Positions 18,120-28,166 are shown, numbered from the stretch's first letter. The stretch: DNA of 64,000 bases from an uncultured Gammaproteobacteria bacterium (GCA_958295835.1 OY282378.1:4117694-4181693); one strand, 5' to 3'. Notes: generated by a model from the sequence alone, not told the origin. Made by a program: numbers and translations.

Positions 18120-18926
18120 GTGAGGTTCGATTTCCCCACTCTCATCGTGCTGCTCGTGCTCGCCACCGGTCTTGTCTGGGCATTCGACGCCGCGGTGCTG
18201 GCGCGCCGCCGCCGGGCCGCGACCCGTGAAGGCGCGGATGCATCGGAGCGTACGGTTGGCGCGCCGCCATCCCGAATCGTCGAGTACTCGAAATCATTCT
18301 TCCCGGTGTTTCTGATCGTTCTCGTGCTCCGTTCGTTCATCGTGGAGCCGTTTCGCATTCCATCGAATTCGATGATGCCGACGTTGCTGACCGGGGACTT
18401 CATCCTCGTCAACAAGTTCAACTACGGCATCCGCCTGCCGGTGATCGACACCAAGGTCGTGGACGTGGGATTGCCGGAGCGCGGAGACGTCGTCGTCTTC
18501 CGGTTCCCCGAAGATCCGTCCACGCCGTTCATCAAGCGCGTGGTGGGCGTCCCCGGCGATCGAATCGCCTACTATGACAAGACACTCTACGTCAACGAGG
18601 AACCGATGGAGCAGAGTCCGATCGGGCGCTACGCCGGGTTTGGATCCGGAGCGGTGATGAACGGCGCGAGTCTGCGCGCGGAGCGGTTCGCCGACGTCGA
18701 ACACCACATCCTGATCCAGCCGGAGGCGCGCACCGTGCAAGGCACCGCGGTGGTGCCGGAAGGCCACTACTTCGTACTGGGCGACAATCGGGACAATAGC
18801 CGGGACAGCCGCTACTGGGGCACGGTGTCCGAGGAATTGCTCATCGGCAAGGCGTTCCGCATCTGGATGAACTGGGATTTCGGGCACGGAATCGGCTGGA
18901 ATCGGATTGGCAAGTCAATCGACTGA
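18120..18926 (+). CDS. lepB: signal peptidase I
   Basis: 268 residues, GTG start with GGGGAGAT upstream. Two membrane segments (about residues 6-26 and 58-74). The Ser/Lys dyad is Ser84 in PSNSMMPTL and Lys139 in FIKRVVGVPGDRI; the signature GDNRDNSRDSRYWG is near the C terminus. It removes signal peptides on the periplasmic face of the inner membrane. It heads the lepB-rnc-era-recO run. lepA, normally just upstream in gammaproteobacteria, is not here. Confidence 0.95.
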   Translation: MRFDFPTLIVLLVLATGLVWAFDAAVLARRRRAATREGADASERTVGAPPSRIVEYSKSFFPVFLIVLVLRSFIVEPFRIPSNSMMPTLLTGDFILVNKFNYGIRLPVIDTKVVDVGLPERGDVVVFRFPEDPSTPFIKRVVGVPGDRIAYYDKTLYVNEEPMEQSPIGRYAGFGSGAVMNGASLRAERFADVEHHILIQPEARTVQGTAVVPEGHYFVLGDNRDNSRDSRYWGTVSEELLIGKAFRIWMNWDFGHGIGWNRIGKSID

Positions 18927-18959
18927 AACACGGCGCCGAAGTCCATCGGCGCGCTCGCG

Positions 18960-19643
18960 GTGACTCCGGCCCAGCGCCGGCTTTCGGCGCAGCTCGGCCA
19001 TTCCTTCGACGAACCCGGATTGTTCGCCCGCGCGCTGACGCATCGCAGCATGGGAACGGACGACAACGAGCGCCTCGAATTTCTCGGCGATGCGATTCTT
19101 GCCTTCCTCGTCGCCGAGCATCTGTTCAACACGTACCCGGAGGCGGCGGAAGGCAAGCTCACGCGCCTGCGCTCCCGGGTCGTTCGGCGCGAGAGTCTCG
19201 CCGCCGCGGCGCGCAAGCTGGGCATCGGCGACGCCTTGGTGCTCGGTACCGGTGAGCTGAAGACCGGAGGGCGCGAGCGCGACTCCATCCTCGCCGGCGC
19301 CTTCGAGGCGATCGTCGGAGCCCTGTATCTCGACTCGGACCTCGTGACGTGCCGGGACCGTGTCCGAACGCTCCTGGGGGACTGGTTCGAAGCGGCATCG
19401 ATGGACGACGGAAGCAAGGACGCGAAGACGCGCCTGCAGGAGCTGTTGCAGTCGCAGGGAAGGCCGTTGCCGGCGTACCGGATAGTGGAGACCGGGGGCG
19501 CGGCCCATTGCCGATCGTTCACCGTGTGTTGCCGGGTCGAAGGCATCGATGAAGACATGATTGGAACCGGGTCGAGTCGGAGGCGCGCAGAGCAGGATGC
19601 GGCCCGGCGTGTAATGGACGTTCTCCATGCACGCGATGACTGA
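18960..19643 (+). CDS. rnc: ribonuclease III
   Basis: 227 residues, GTG start. RNase III signature NERLEFLGDAIL with catalytic Glu40 and Asp44, second acidic site AGAFEAIVGALYLD, and a C-terminal double-stranded RNA-binding domain from about residue 153 (KTRLQELLQSQGRPLPAY). It processes rRNA precursors and structured mRNAs. Overlaps the era start by 17 nt, the conserved rnc-era coupling. Confidence 0.95.
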   Translation: MTPAQRRLSAQLGHSFDEPGLFARALTHRSMGTDDNERLEFLGDAILAFLVAEHLFNTYPEAAEGKLTRLRSRVVRRESLAAAARKLGIGDALVLGTGELKTGGRERDSILAGAFEAIVGALYLDSDLVTCRDRVRTLLGDWFEAASMDDGSKDAKTRLQELLQSQGRPLPAYRIVETGGAAHCRSFTVCCRVEGIDEDMIGTGSSRRRAEQDAARRVMDVLHARDD

Positions 19644-20532
19644 GCACGACTATCGTTGCGGCTTCGTCGCGGTCGTGGGGCGGCCGAACGTCGGGAAGTC
19701 GACGCTCGTCAACGGGATGGTGGGCCGGAAGCTCAGTATCACCTCCAACCGGCCGCAGACCACCCGCCATCGGATACTGGGAATTGCGACGAGTGGCACT
19801 TCACAGATCGCCTTCGTCGACACCCCCGGGATCCACAGAAGGCACCTCCGCGCCCTGAACCGATACATGAACCGGGTTGCATCGAGGGCGTTGATCGGGG
19901 TCGACCTCGTCATCATGGTCGTGGAAGCTTCGGGCTGGGTGCCCGACGACGATCACATCCTGGCGAGGATCGGCACAGAAAGAGGACCGGTGGTTCTCGT
20001 GCTCAACAAGATCGATCGGGTCAAGCATCGGGGAGCGATGCTTCCCGTGCTCGGCGACACGGCTCGGCGGTACGACTTTGCGGCCGCGGTGCCGGTGTGT
20101 GCTCGAACCGGCGAGAATCTGGATCGGCTCCGGTCCGTCGTCGAAGCGCGGATGCCGCCCGGCCCGCCGGCGTTCCCGAAAGAACAACTCACCGACCGGA
20201 GCGAAGCATTCCTCGCAGCCGAGATCGTCCGTGAAAAGCTCATCCGCAGGCTGGGCCAGGAGCTTCCGCACCGTCTCACCGTGGAGGTCGAGCGATTCGA
20301 CGAACAGGAGCGGCGCACCGTGATCAATGTCCTGGTCTGGGTGGAACGGAAACAGCACAAGGCAATCGTCATCGGCAAGGATGGGGGGCGCCTCAAGGAC
20401 GCGGGGACCGCGGCGCGTCTGGACGTCGCCCGCATGCTCGGACGCCCGGTCCATCTGGAGATCTGGGTCAAGGTCAGGGAGGGATGGTCGGACGACGAGC
20501 GCGCGCTCCGAGGGTTGGGGTTCGCTGAATAG
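19627..20532 (+). CDS. era: GTPase Era
   Basis: 301 residues. G1 GRPNVGKST (18-26), G2 region RPQTTRHRI, G3 DTPG, G4 NKID, and a C-terminal KH domain with KAIVIGKDGGRLK. It binds the 3' end of 16S rRNA during 30S assembly at the inner membrane. A second in-frame ATG at 19636 also fits family N termini; the first overlaps rnc by 17 nt, the second by 8. Confidence 0.95.
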   Translation: MHAMTEHDYRCGFVAVVGRPNVGKSTLVNGMVGRKLSITSNRPQTTRHRILGIATSGTSQIAFVDTPGIHRRHLRALNRYMNRVASRALIGVDLVIMVVEASGWVPDDDHILARIGTERGPVVLVLNKIDRVKHRGAMLPVLGDTARRYDFAAAVPVCARTGENLDRLRSVVEARMPPGPPAFPKEQLTDRSEAFLAAEIVREKLIRRLGQELPHRLTVEVERFDEQERRTVINVLVWVERKQHKAIVIGKDGGRLKDAGTAARLDVARMLGRPVHLEIWVKVREGWSDDERALRGLGFAE

Positions 20533-20559
20533 CGCGACGGGCGTCGTATCGAGCGCACC

Positions 20560-21270
20560 ATGAGCAAGCTCGAACGGATCAGCATCGAGCCGGCGCTCGT
20601 ACTCCACGCCCGGCCCTGGCGCGAAACGAGCCTGCTCGTCGAGGCATTCAGCCGCGGCCACGGGCGCCTCGGGCTGGTCGCCCGCGGCGCCCGGCGTCCG
20701 AAATCGAGAATGCGCGGCTTGCTTCAGCCGTTCATTCCACTGCTGTTGTCGTGGCGCGGCCGCGGCGAGCTCGCGACCCTGACCGGCGCGGAAACCGAAG
20801 GCAGGGTCCTGCCTCTCGCCGGCTCCGCCGTGATCGTCGGCTTCTATCTCAACGAGCTCCTGTTACGCTTTCTTCACCGTCACGATCCGGAGCCGATACT
20901 GTTCGACCACTATCGGGCCACTCTCGACAGGATTGCACATGAGAACGACCCGGAGCCCATTCTCCGGATCTTCGAAAAGCGCCTCCTCCAGGCGGTCGGC
21001 TACGCGCTGGAGCTCGAGCGCGAGGCTGGCTCCGGATCCGCGATCGAGCCGGAAGGTCGATATCGATACACAGCGGGCTCCGGACCGGAACGCTGGTCGG
21101 GCAGTGCGTCTTCCGGGGTATGTGTGAGCGGATCGACCCTGCTTGCCCTTGCTCGCGAGGAGATGACCGATCGCCGCACGCTCGGGGAGGCCAAGCATCT
21201 CATGCGCTCGGTCATCGATGAGCATTGCGGCGGCCGCATCCTTGCCGCGAGAAGGCTGTGGAGGCGATGA
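20560..21270 (+). CDS. recO: DNA repair protein RecO
   Basis: 236 residues. OB-fold N terminus (PALVLHARPWRETSLLVEAF, RGHGRLGLVARGARRPKS) and the helical PFIPLLLSWRGRGELATLTG segment are typical. The zinc-binding Cys found in some RecO proteins is not evident. It loads RecA on SSB-coated gaps with RecR. Follows era by 27 nt; pdxJ/acpS, which usually come next, are replaced by the convergent rne gene. Confidence 0.92.
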   Translation: MSKLERISIEPALVLHARPWRETSLLVEAFSRGHGRLGLVARGARRPKSRMRGLLQPFIPLLLSWRGRGELATLTGAETEGRVLPLAGSAVIVGFYLNELLLRFLHRHDPEPILFDHYRATLDRIAHENDPEPILRIFEKRLLQAVGYALELEREAGSGSAIEPEGRYRYTAGSGPERWSGSASSGVCVSGSTLLALAREEMTDRRTLGEAKHLMRSVIDEHCGGRILAARRLWRR

Positions 21271-21344
21271 CCGCTGCGTTCTCCGATCAGGCGGCCAATC
21301 GCCCGCGGCCGCGGACCATGTCGCTCGCCGCCGGCCGTGTGAAT

Positions 21345-23807
21345 TCAGTCACCGGCAGGCTCCGCGTTCGACTCCTTGTCAACGGAGCGCCGCGGCGGCG
21401 CCTCGGTTTCCCTGGTGGAGGCCGATTCTGCCGGGGACAAAGGATCTGGCGGTGCGTCCGCCGCATCGTGCGATTGGGGCCCCCGTGACACCGGACGAGC
21501 GACCGTCGCAGGAGCGGCGGGAGCGGGAGCCACGTCCGGTGGTGAGCCGGGCGGGGTGTCGGGAACCTTGGGTGCGACGGTGCCGCTCTTCGTCTCCACG
21601 CCACCTCCACCACTCCTCCGCCTGCGCGGCCTTTCGGTTTTCGCGGGCGCGGTGGTTTTGGTCTCTACCGGAGCCGCCGGATCGCCCATGCCGTCCGGCG
21701 AACCCGCGTGCAATGCGTCCGTTGCCTCAGTGCCGCCCGGGGCGGCACGCGTACCTTCCTGGCCGCGGTTTCGGCTACCCCCACGGCGACCGCGGCGAGA
21801 TCCGCGCCGCGCGGGGCGCGATCGGCCCTCCTCGCCTGACGCGGCCGAATTCGCGGATGGAGAAACGCCATGTTCGCTCGACGCATCCGCTTCGGCAGCG
21901 AGCGGCGTCGTCCGCGTTCCACGGCGCCGGCGACCGTCACCATGATTCGGGCTCTGGCTCGCGTGGCTGTCGCCGCGTCGGGTTGAGCCTCCCCCGCGAC
22001 GCGACGACTCGGCGCCGTCTCCCCGATCGCGCCTTGTCGAGTCAGGGCGGGCGGCGTGACGGCTGTGTCGTGATGGCGTTCGAGACGAGGAGGAGGGCGG
22101 TGTCGGCTCCCCGCTCCCGCCGAACCACTTCTTCCAGAACCTGACGAGTAGCCCTGCCTCCCTCGACGCCTCGGCCGGTGGTGATGATCGGACGGGAGAG
22201 GGGGCAGGCGGAGATACGACCCTGACCGCCGGCTCGTCCGCCGGAGCAGTCGACTCCGATGTGAACCCGGACGTGGCCTCGATCCCGGCCGTCAGCTCGT
22301 AGCTCACCTCACGGGCCGAATCATGCCGCTGATCTTCCTCTCGAACGCGTTCCACTTCATAGTTCGGCAACGTCACCGATGGATCGGGCACCAGGATGAT
22401 CTGCACGCCCGTCCGCGTCTCGATATCGAAGACTCCTTTGCGTTTCTCGTTGAGGAGGAAGGTAGCGACCTCGATTGGAAGCCGCGCGACGATGCGGCCC
22501 GTCGAGTCCTTCATCGCTTCTTCTTCGACGATTCGCAGTATCGACAACGCAAGGGACTCGGGACCGCGAACGTAGCCGCGCCCGTTGCAGGTCGGGCACG
22601 TCCGCAAGCTCGATTCCCCGAGTGAAGGGCGCAATCGCTGGCGCGACATCTCGAGGAGCCCGAAACGCGAGATACGTCCGATCTGAACCCGTGCCCGATC
22701 CTGCTTCAGCGCTTCGCGCAGCCGGCCCTCGACATCGCGCTGGTTTCGAACCGGGGTCATGTCGATGAAGTCGATGACGATCAATCCGCCCACATCGCGC
22801 AGCCGCAACTGTCGGGCAACCTCGTCAGCCGCCTCGAGATTGGTGTTGAGCGCGGTCTCCTCGATATCGCTCCCCTTGGTTGCTCGCGCCGAGTTCACGT
22901 CGACGCTCACCAGCGCTTCGGTATGGTCGATGACGAGATTGCCGCCCGCGGGCAGGCGGACCGAGTGGGAGAATGCCGACTCTATCTGGCTCTCGATCTG
23001 GAAACGGCTGAACAGAGGCACCCGGCCCTCGTAGCGGCGCACCCGGTCGACGCTCTCCGGCATCACTTGGGCGATGAAGTCCCGGGCCTGCCGGTACATC
23101 TTCTCGTCATCGATCAGGATCTCGTTCACGTCCTTGCTGAAATAATCGCGAATCGCGCGGATGATGACGTTGCTTTCCTGATAGACGAGAAACGGCCCCG
23201 GCCGTTCGTTCGCCGCCGTTTCGATCGCCCTCCACAGCTTGAGCAGGTAGTCCAGGTCCCGCTGCAGATCCTCCGGCGACTTCCCGACCCCGGCCGTGCG
23301 CACGATGAGCCCCATGCCGACGGGGACGTCGAGCGCGCTCAGCGCCTCGCGCAGGGCCGTCCGCTCTTCGCCCTCGATCCGGCGCGAGATCCCTCCCGCT
23401 CTCGGGTTGTTGGGCATGAGGACGAGATAGCGTCCGGCCAGGCTCGGAAACGTGGTGAGCGCCGCCCCCTTCCTGCCACGCTCCTCCTTTTCAACTTGCA
23501 CGAGAAGCTCCAGCCCTTCCGAAAGGGCGTCCTTCACGGACGCGGGCTCTCCGGACCCGGTCGTCTTCTCGGCGTAGTACTCGCGCGCTACCTCCTTGAA
23601 CGGCAGGAAGCCGTGCCGCTCGGCTCCGTAGTCGACGAAAGCGGCTTCCAGACTAGGCTCGATCCGGGTGATCTTCGCCTTGTAGATGCTCGCCTTGCGC
23701 TGGCTGCGCGCGGCGACCTCGATGTCGAGGTCGTAGAGAGACTGGCCGTCCACCATCGCAACCCGGCACTCCTCGGGCTGGGTCGCGTTGATCAGCATTC
23801 TTTTCAT
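21345..23807 (-). CDS. rne: ribonuclease E
   Basis: 820 residues from MKRMLINATQ. The catalytic half matches E. coli numbering: S1 domain about 36-120, DNase-I-like acidic residues Asp303 (VSVDVNSA) and Asp346 (GGLIVIDFIDM), and the zinc-link Cys404/Cys407 in RTCPTCNGRG. The C-terminal third is low-complexity and rich in Arg, Ser, Pro and Ala (Arg-rich RNA-binding stretches such as RRGSRRGRRGGSRNRG), the expected scaffold region for the degradosome. It initiates mRNA decay and rRNA/tRNA processing. An upstream ATG would add 27 unrelated residues. Confidence 0.95.
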   Translation of the reverse strand: MKRMLINATQPEECRVAMVDGQSLYDLDIEVAARSQRKASIYKAKITRIEPSLEAAFVDYGAERHGFLPFKEVAREYYAEKTTGSGEPASVKDALSEGLELLVQVEKEERGRKGAALTTFPSLAGRYLVLMPNNPRAGGISRRIEGEERTALREALSALDVPVGMGLIVRTAGVGKSPEDLQRDLDYLLKLWRAIETAANERPGPFLVYQESNVIIRAIRDYFSKDVNEILIDDEKMYRQARDFIAQVMPESVDRVRRYEGRVPLFSRFQIESQIESAFSHSVRLPAGGNLVIDHTEALVSVDVNSARATKGSDIEETALNTNLEAADEVARQLRLRDVGGLIVIDFIDMTPVRNQRDVEGRLREALKQDRARVQIGRISRFGLLEMSRQRLRPSLGESSLRTCPTCNGRGYVRGPESLALSILRIVEEEAMKDSTGRIVARLPIEVATFLLNEKRKGVFDIETRTGVQIILVPDPSVTLPNYEVERVREEDQRHDSAREVSYELTAGIEATSGFTSESTAPADEPAVRVVSPPAPSPVRSSPPAEASREAGLLVRFWKKWFGGSGEPTPPSSSSRTPSRHSRHAARPDSTRRDRGDGAESSRRGGGSTRRGDSHASQSPNHGDGRRRRGTRTTPLAAEADASSEHGVSPSANSAASGEEGRSRPARRGSRRGRRGGSRNRGQEGTRAAPGGTEATDALHAGSPDGMGDPAAPVETKTTAPAKTERPRRRRSGGGGVETKSGTVAPKVPDTPPGSPPDVAPAPAAPATVARPVSRGPQSHDAADAPPDPLSPAESASTRETEAPPRRSVDKESNAEPAGD

Positions 23808-24385
23808 TGTTCGGTCCGAGAGCAGGCGGCGACTGTGCCGCGGCATCCGGCGCCGGGTCGAGAAGAGGAAGGGTGATAGAGATCGCACGACCCCGTTCGC
23901 TACGGGGCTGCGGTGTCGTGACTGCTCCTGCGGGCCGGTCGGGATGGCCCGGATCCAACGAAGTCGAATGCCTTTACGGCTCGATACTCATCCCGCAGGT
24001 TCGGCGCGTCGCCGTCATGGGCTGTCGACGATTGCTTGAAATCGGCTCGCGGGATACATCGAAGCGCTTCCAATGACCGACCGCGACGCGTTGCATGATC
24101 AACGCTACCTCGCGAGGCCCGAGCGTGCTCGCATCGATTCTCTACGGGTTGGGCGATCCGAACTCCCGGGTGGCCGTCTACGGTCTCTTCGTCTTCTGAT
24201 CTCTACACCGCTCCGCCTTCGATGACCGGCGTCGCGTCAGTGATTCGGTAAGCTGGTCCGCGGCTCGCCCCATTCCCGTCGGCGGACCTTCTTCTTCGCC
24301 CGAATGTCGTTGAATGCGGCGAGCCCTTCCAGCGGCCGTGACTATATCATGACCTCTGCCTGCATCATACGGGTACGATCCTCCG
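23808..24385. other. divergent intergenic region rne / rluC
   Basis: 578 nt with no believable coding sequence. In E. coli the same divergent pair flanks a long rne 5' UTR through which RNase E regulates its own mRNA; the length here suggests the same, but I could not identify the conserved stem-loop or clear promoters by eye. Confidence 0.4.
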
Positions 24386-25357
24386 ATGAACGGAGCAGAC
24401 AGGTCGCGCCGGGAAGCAGCGCACGAGGTTACCGTGGACGAGTCGGCGTCCGGGCAGCGCGTCGACAACTTCCTGACGCTCTACCTCAAGGGCGTTCCAC
24501 GCTCTCGAATCTACCGGTTGCTACGTCGTGGCGAAGTTCGAGTCAACCGTGGCCGTGTGCGACACCACTACCGTCTGGTCTCCGGCGACGTCGTACGGGT
24601 TCCTCCGGTGCGGATGGGCGATACCCGGCCGCGCAAGACCCCGGCCGAGGAGCGGCAACATGCCATGGAGCGGGCGATTCTCCACGAAGACGACGGATTG
24701 ATCGTGTTGAACAAGCCGGCGGGATGGGCGGTGCACGGCGGCAGCGGACTCGATTTCGGCGTCATCGAGTGTTTGCGTGCAGCGAGACCCTGCGCCGGCC
24801 GGATCGAGCTGGTCCACCGTATCGACCGTGATACCTCGGGGTGTCTCCTCGTGGCGAAGCGGCGCCGCGTGCTTGCCTCACTGCACGAGGCGCTGCGAAA
24901 GGAGCGGGTGTACAAGCGCTATCTCGCTCTCGTGCGAGGCAACTTCGGCTCTCGGCGACGCAGTAGCGAAGCGCCGTTGCGGCGCGAGCAACGGCGCACG
25001 GGCGAACGCATCGTGCGAGTCCACGCCGAAGGCAAGCGGTCGGTGACGGAATTCGTGCCCGTAGAGGTCGGCGACGTCGCCAGCCTGGTCGTCGCGCAAC
25101 CACGTACGGGGCGGACCCACCAGATACGGGTGCACGCGGCGGACCTGCATATGCCGCTGGCCGGTGACGAGAAGTACGGTGACCACACGTTCAATCGGTG
25201 GATGAGGTCATATGGTCTGAAGCGGCTGTTCCTGCATGCCGTGTCGATTGCGATTCGGACCGGGGAAGGATGGATGGAATTCGAGGCGCCGCTCGCTCCG
25301 GAGCTCGCGGCGGTGCTCGAATCGCTGGGACTCGGCGCCGGTCCGAGCCGTCGGTGA
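24386..25357 (+). CDS. rluC: 23S rRNA pseudouridine synthase RluC
   Basis: 323 residues. N-terminal S4 RNA-binding domain (QRVDNFLTLYLKGVPRSRIY, RRGEVRVN), then the RluA catalytic fold with VHRIDRDTSGCLLVAK, catalytic Asp147, and RTGRTHQIRVHAADLHMPL. It isomerises uridines 955, 2504 and 2580 (E. coli numbering) in 23S rRNA. The S4 domain and divergence from rne support RluC over RluA. A downstream maf gene on the other strand converges with it. Confidence 0.92.
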   Translation: MNGADRSRREAAHEVTVDESASGQRVDNFLTLYLKGVPRSRIYRLLRRGEVRVNRGRVRHHYRLVSGDVVRVPPVRMGDTRPRKTPAEERQHAMERAILHEDDGLIVLNKPAGWAVHGGSGLDFGVIECLRAARPCAGRIELVHRIDRDTSGCLLVAKRRRVLASLHEALRKERVYKRYLALVRGNFGSRRRSSEAPLRREQRRTGERIVRVHAEGKRSVTEFVPVEVGDVASLVVAQPRTGRTHQIRVHAADLHMPLAGDEKYGDHTFNRWMRSYGLKRLFLHAVSIAIRTGEGWMEFEAPLAPELAAVLESLGLGAGPSRR

Positions 25358-25509
25358 ACGGCTCCCCCACGGGTTCCGCCGGATGCTTCCGGCTGGCGCG
25401 TTCGCAGCGGGCAGGCGTGGCGCCGAGAGGAAACATACCGCCGGATTCGGCCCTGTCCCGCGCCGAACGACGTAGGACGCGGCGCGACTGCGCGTCGGCT
25501 GCGAGGGAG

Positions 25510-26142
25510 CTACCGCCTCGATGACTCGCGGGTCGATGCGCCGGCCCTCGTGTCTTCTGGCGCATGGATGACGTCGAGGCCGGCCGACCGCAGCATCTCG
25601 CACAGTCTGATCATCGGAAGTCCCTGCAATGCGGTGGGATCGTCCCCGCGCAGGCACTCGAAGAGCGCGCATCCCAGGCGCTCCGCCCGAAAGCCGCCCG
25701 CGCAGTCGTACGCTCGCTCGCGCGATACGTACGCCTCGACGTCGCTCGCGGTGAGCAATCTGAACTTCACCGCGAATGGAACGACATCGATCTGGATGCG
25801 GCCGCTCGCGGCGTCCAGCACCGCGACCCCGGTGCGGAATTCAAGCCATCGCCCGCTGGCCATCGCAAGCTGGGCGACGTTGTTCGCGTGATTGCCGGGC
25901 TTGCCGAGCACCGTGTCGTCGAGCAGAGCTATCTGGTCGGAGCCGATCACCAGCCCGGTTCCGATCCGTGCGCCAACCGCGCGGGCCTTCTCCTCGGACA
26001 GACGGCTGACGAGCATGTCCGGCGTCTCTCCATCATGCGGAGATTCGTCGATGTCGGGGTGAACGACCAGGAACGGAATCGAAAGACGCTCCAGGAGGTT
26101 CCGGCGTGACGGAGAGCGAGAGCCGAGGACGAGTCGATGCAT
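25510..26142 (-). CDS. Maf-like nucleotide pyrophosphatase (YceF type)
   Basis: 210 residues. LVLGSRSPSRRNLLERL and the catalytic-Asp region GLVIGSDQIALLD are Maf signatures; AYDCAGGFRAERLGCALFE matches the YceF (7-methyl-GTP) subgroup rather than the dTTP/UTP YhdE subgroup. It hydrolyses modified or non-canonical NTPs. It diverges from yceD-rpmF, the same neighbourhood as in E. coli. Confidence 0.9.
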   Translation of the reverse strand: MHRLVLGSRSPSRRNLLERLSIPFLVVHPDIDESPHDGETPDMLVSRLSEEKARAVGARIGTGLVIGSDQIALLDDTVLGKPGNHANNVAQLAMASGRWLEFRTGVAVLDAASGRIQIDVVPFAVKFRLLTASDVEAYVSRERAYDCAGGFRAERLGCALFECLRGDDPTALQGLPMIRLCEMLRSAGLDVIHAPEDTRAGASTRESSRR

Positions 26143-26263
26143 CGCAGGACCAGGATTCGTTACGTGATGACGGCGGCTAATGGCCGGTGGCGACCGGCGT
26201 TGGCAACGTTCCCGGGACGCCTCGGCCGGAATCCGGGCGCATTCTCCGAGTTTGCCGAACGTT

Positions 26264-26292
26264 TTGACACGGAAAGCACGGGCTCTTTACCA
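26264..26292 (+). promoter_or_regulatory. promoter candidate for yceD-rpmF-plsX-fab
   Basis: Perfect -35 TTGACA (26264-26269) and, after 16-17 nt, the poorer -10 TTTACC/TTACCA (26286-26292). It lies 57 nt upstream of yceD, where the operon promoter is expected. Confidence 0.45.
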
Positions 26293-26348
26293 TCCGCAAC
26301 GCGGACGATGCCGTCAAGTCCGCGCCCGCGGCCGGGGTCTGGTGGGAA

Positions 26349-26876
26349 ATGCGGAAATCCGCGAGCACTCGACGGTTCCTGGACGTAGAAGAGCTCGCTA
26401 CCCGACGGGCGGCTCTGGTCGGTTTCGTCGATCCGGCTTCGATGCCGCGGCTCCTGGAGGCCGTCACCGCTACACCGGACGCGATTGCGTATCGCATCGA
26501 GTTCGCACGGGATGCCTCGGGACGGCCGAGGATGATCGGATGCGTGGAGGGAATGTTGCCACTCATCTGTCAGCGGTGCCTCGAAAAGCTCGACTGGTAC
26601 TTCGATACAAGGTTCGAATTTCTCGTGATCGGCAACGAGCAGGAGGAAACGAACGGACGGGATGCGGTGGTCTGTTCCGGCGGCCGGATCGAGCTGGGAC
26701 CGATCATCGAGGACGAGCTGCTGCTCGCGTTGCCGAACGCGCCGGTCCACGCACACGGAGCGTGTGAAGTGCCGGCGATCCCGACCGCCGGCGGGCAGCC
26801 TCCGCCACGACGCTCCAATCCGTTCTCGGCCCTTCGTGCACTGCGTTCGTATCATGGCCGAGAGCGATCGAGCTGA
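26349..26876 (+). CDS. yceD: YceD/DUF177 family 23S rRNA accumulation protein
   Basis: 175 residues. The family core is visible: GCVEGMLPLICQRCLEKLDW with the conserved Cys pair, and IELGPIIEDELLLALPNAPVH. YceD homologues affect 23S rRNA/ribosome assembly and are nearly always upstream of rpmF, as here (69 nt). Confidence 0.9.
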   Translation: MRKSASTRRFLDVEELATRRAALVGFVDPASMPRLLEAVTATPDAIAYRIEFARDASGRPRMIGCVEGMLPLICQRCLEKLDWYFDTRFEFLVIGNEQEETNGRDAVVCSGGRIELGPIIEDELLLALPNAPVHAHGACEVPAIPTAGGQPPPRRSNPFSALRALRSYHGRERSS

Positions 26877-26945
26877 TCGGCGCAACCGGTTGCCGCGCCT
26901 GGTTCTCGAGCCGGCGCCCGGCGACCGACCAACAGGAGAAACGGA

Positions 26946-27125
26946 ATGGCGGTTCAGCAAAACAGGAAGTCGCGGTCCAGACGTGGCATGCGCCGGTCGC
27001 ATGACGGGTTGCGCGCCCCGGCAACGTCGGTTGAACCGACGACCGGAGAAACCCATCTCCGCCATCAGGTGAGCCCTGACGGGTACTACCGCGGCAGGAA
27101 GGTCGTCGAGGGGCGGAACGACTGA
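26946..27125 (+). CDS. rpmF: 50S ribosomal protein L32
   Basis: 59 residues. It begins MAVQQNRKSRSRRGMRRSHD and ends in SPDGYYRGRKVVEGRND, a textbook L32. The preceding bases AACAGGAGAAACGGA contain a good ribosome-binding site. It is a structural protein of the large subunit. The zinc-binding Cys residues of some L32 proteins are absent (zinc-independent form). Located between yceD and plsX in the conserved operon. Confidence 0.95.
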   Translation: MAVQQNRKSRSRRGMRRSHDGLRAPATSVEPTTGETHLRHQVSPDGYYRGRKVVEGRND

Positions 27126-27137
27126 CGGCTGACCCGG

Positions 27138-28166
27138 GTGGGTTCACGCCACACGATCGCCCTCGATGCGATGGGCGGAGACCACGGTCCGAGGGTCGTG
27201 GTTCCCGCCGCGCTCCAGGCCGCCGCCGAATTCGCCGACGTCGATCTGATCCTGGTCGGAAGCGAGCCCGCGATCGAAGCCGCGCTGGAGCGCACTTCCG
27301 CCGCCCTGGACGGACGCATCGCGGTTCGGCACGCGTCGCAGCGCGTGGAGATGGACGACCCGCCTTCTCAGGTCCTTCGCTCGAAGCGGGACTCGTCGAT
27401 GCGGGTCGCGCTCGATCTCGTGAGGGATGGCGAGGCTGACGCCTGCGTGAGCGCGGGCAACACGGGTGCGCTGATGGCGACGGCGCGGTTCGTGCTGAAG
27501 ACCCTCCCCGGGATCGATCGTCCCGCCATCATCTCCGCGCTCCCGACGGTGACGGGTCACACCCACGTCCTGGACCTCGGCGCCAACGTCGAGTCCACCT
27601 CCCGTCACCTGTTCGAGTTCGCGGTGATGGGCTCGGTGCTCGTCAGTGCGGTGGATGAAGTCGAGCATCCGAGCGTGGGGTTGCTCAACATCGGCCAGGA
27701 AGACATCAAGGGCGGTGAACGGGTGAAGGAGGCCGCCCGGCTCCTCGCCGAGAGCAACCTCCATTACATCGGATTCGTCGAGGGCGACGACATCTACCGC
27801 GGCACCGCGAACGTCGTCGTCTGCGACGGGTTCGCCGGCAACGTCGCTTTGAAGTCGAGTGAAGGTGTGGCGCACATGATCTCCGACCTGATCCGTGACG
27901 AGTTCGAACGCACTCTGGCCAGCCGTCTGGCGGGCCTTCTCGCGCGCCCGGTGTTGAGACGGCTGGCCACGCGCATGGATCCGCGCAGCTACAACGGCGC
28001 GAGCTTCGTCGGCCTGCGCGGGATCGTGATCAAGAGCCACGGAAGCGCGGATGTCGTCGCCTTCAAATGCGCGATCCTGGAAGCCGTCGCCGAAATAAGG
28101 AAGAACGTGCCCGAACGCATCAGTGAGCACATCGCCTCCGTGCTCGTCGAGAAGGAAGCGGTGTGA
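27138..28166 (+). CDS. plsX: phosphate acyltransferase PlsX
   Basis: 342 residues, GTG start 12 nt after rpmF. Family motifs: IALDAMGGDHGP, VSAGNTGALMATARFVLKTL, VLDLGANVE, VVCDGFAGNVALKSSEG. It makes acyl-phosphate from acyl-ACP for phospholipid synthesis. It overlaps fabH by 4 nt (GTGA). Confidence 0.95.
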   Translation: MGSRHTIALDAMGGDHGPRVVVPAALQAAAEFADVDLILVGSEPAIEAALERTSAALDGRIAVRHASQRVEMDDPPSQVLRSKRDSSMRVALDLVRDGEADACVSAGNTGALMATARFVLKTLPGIDRPAIISALPTVTGHTHVLDLGANVESTSRHLFEFAVMGSVLVSAVDEVEHPSVGLLNIGQEDIKGGERVKEAARLLAESNLHYIGFVEGDDIYRGTANVVVCDGFAGNVALKSSEGVAHMISDLIRDEFERTLASRLAGLLARPVLRRLATRMDPRSYNGASFVGLRGIVIKSHGSADVVAFKCAILEAVAEIRKNVPERISEHIASVLVEKEAV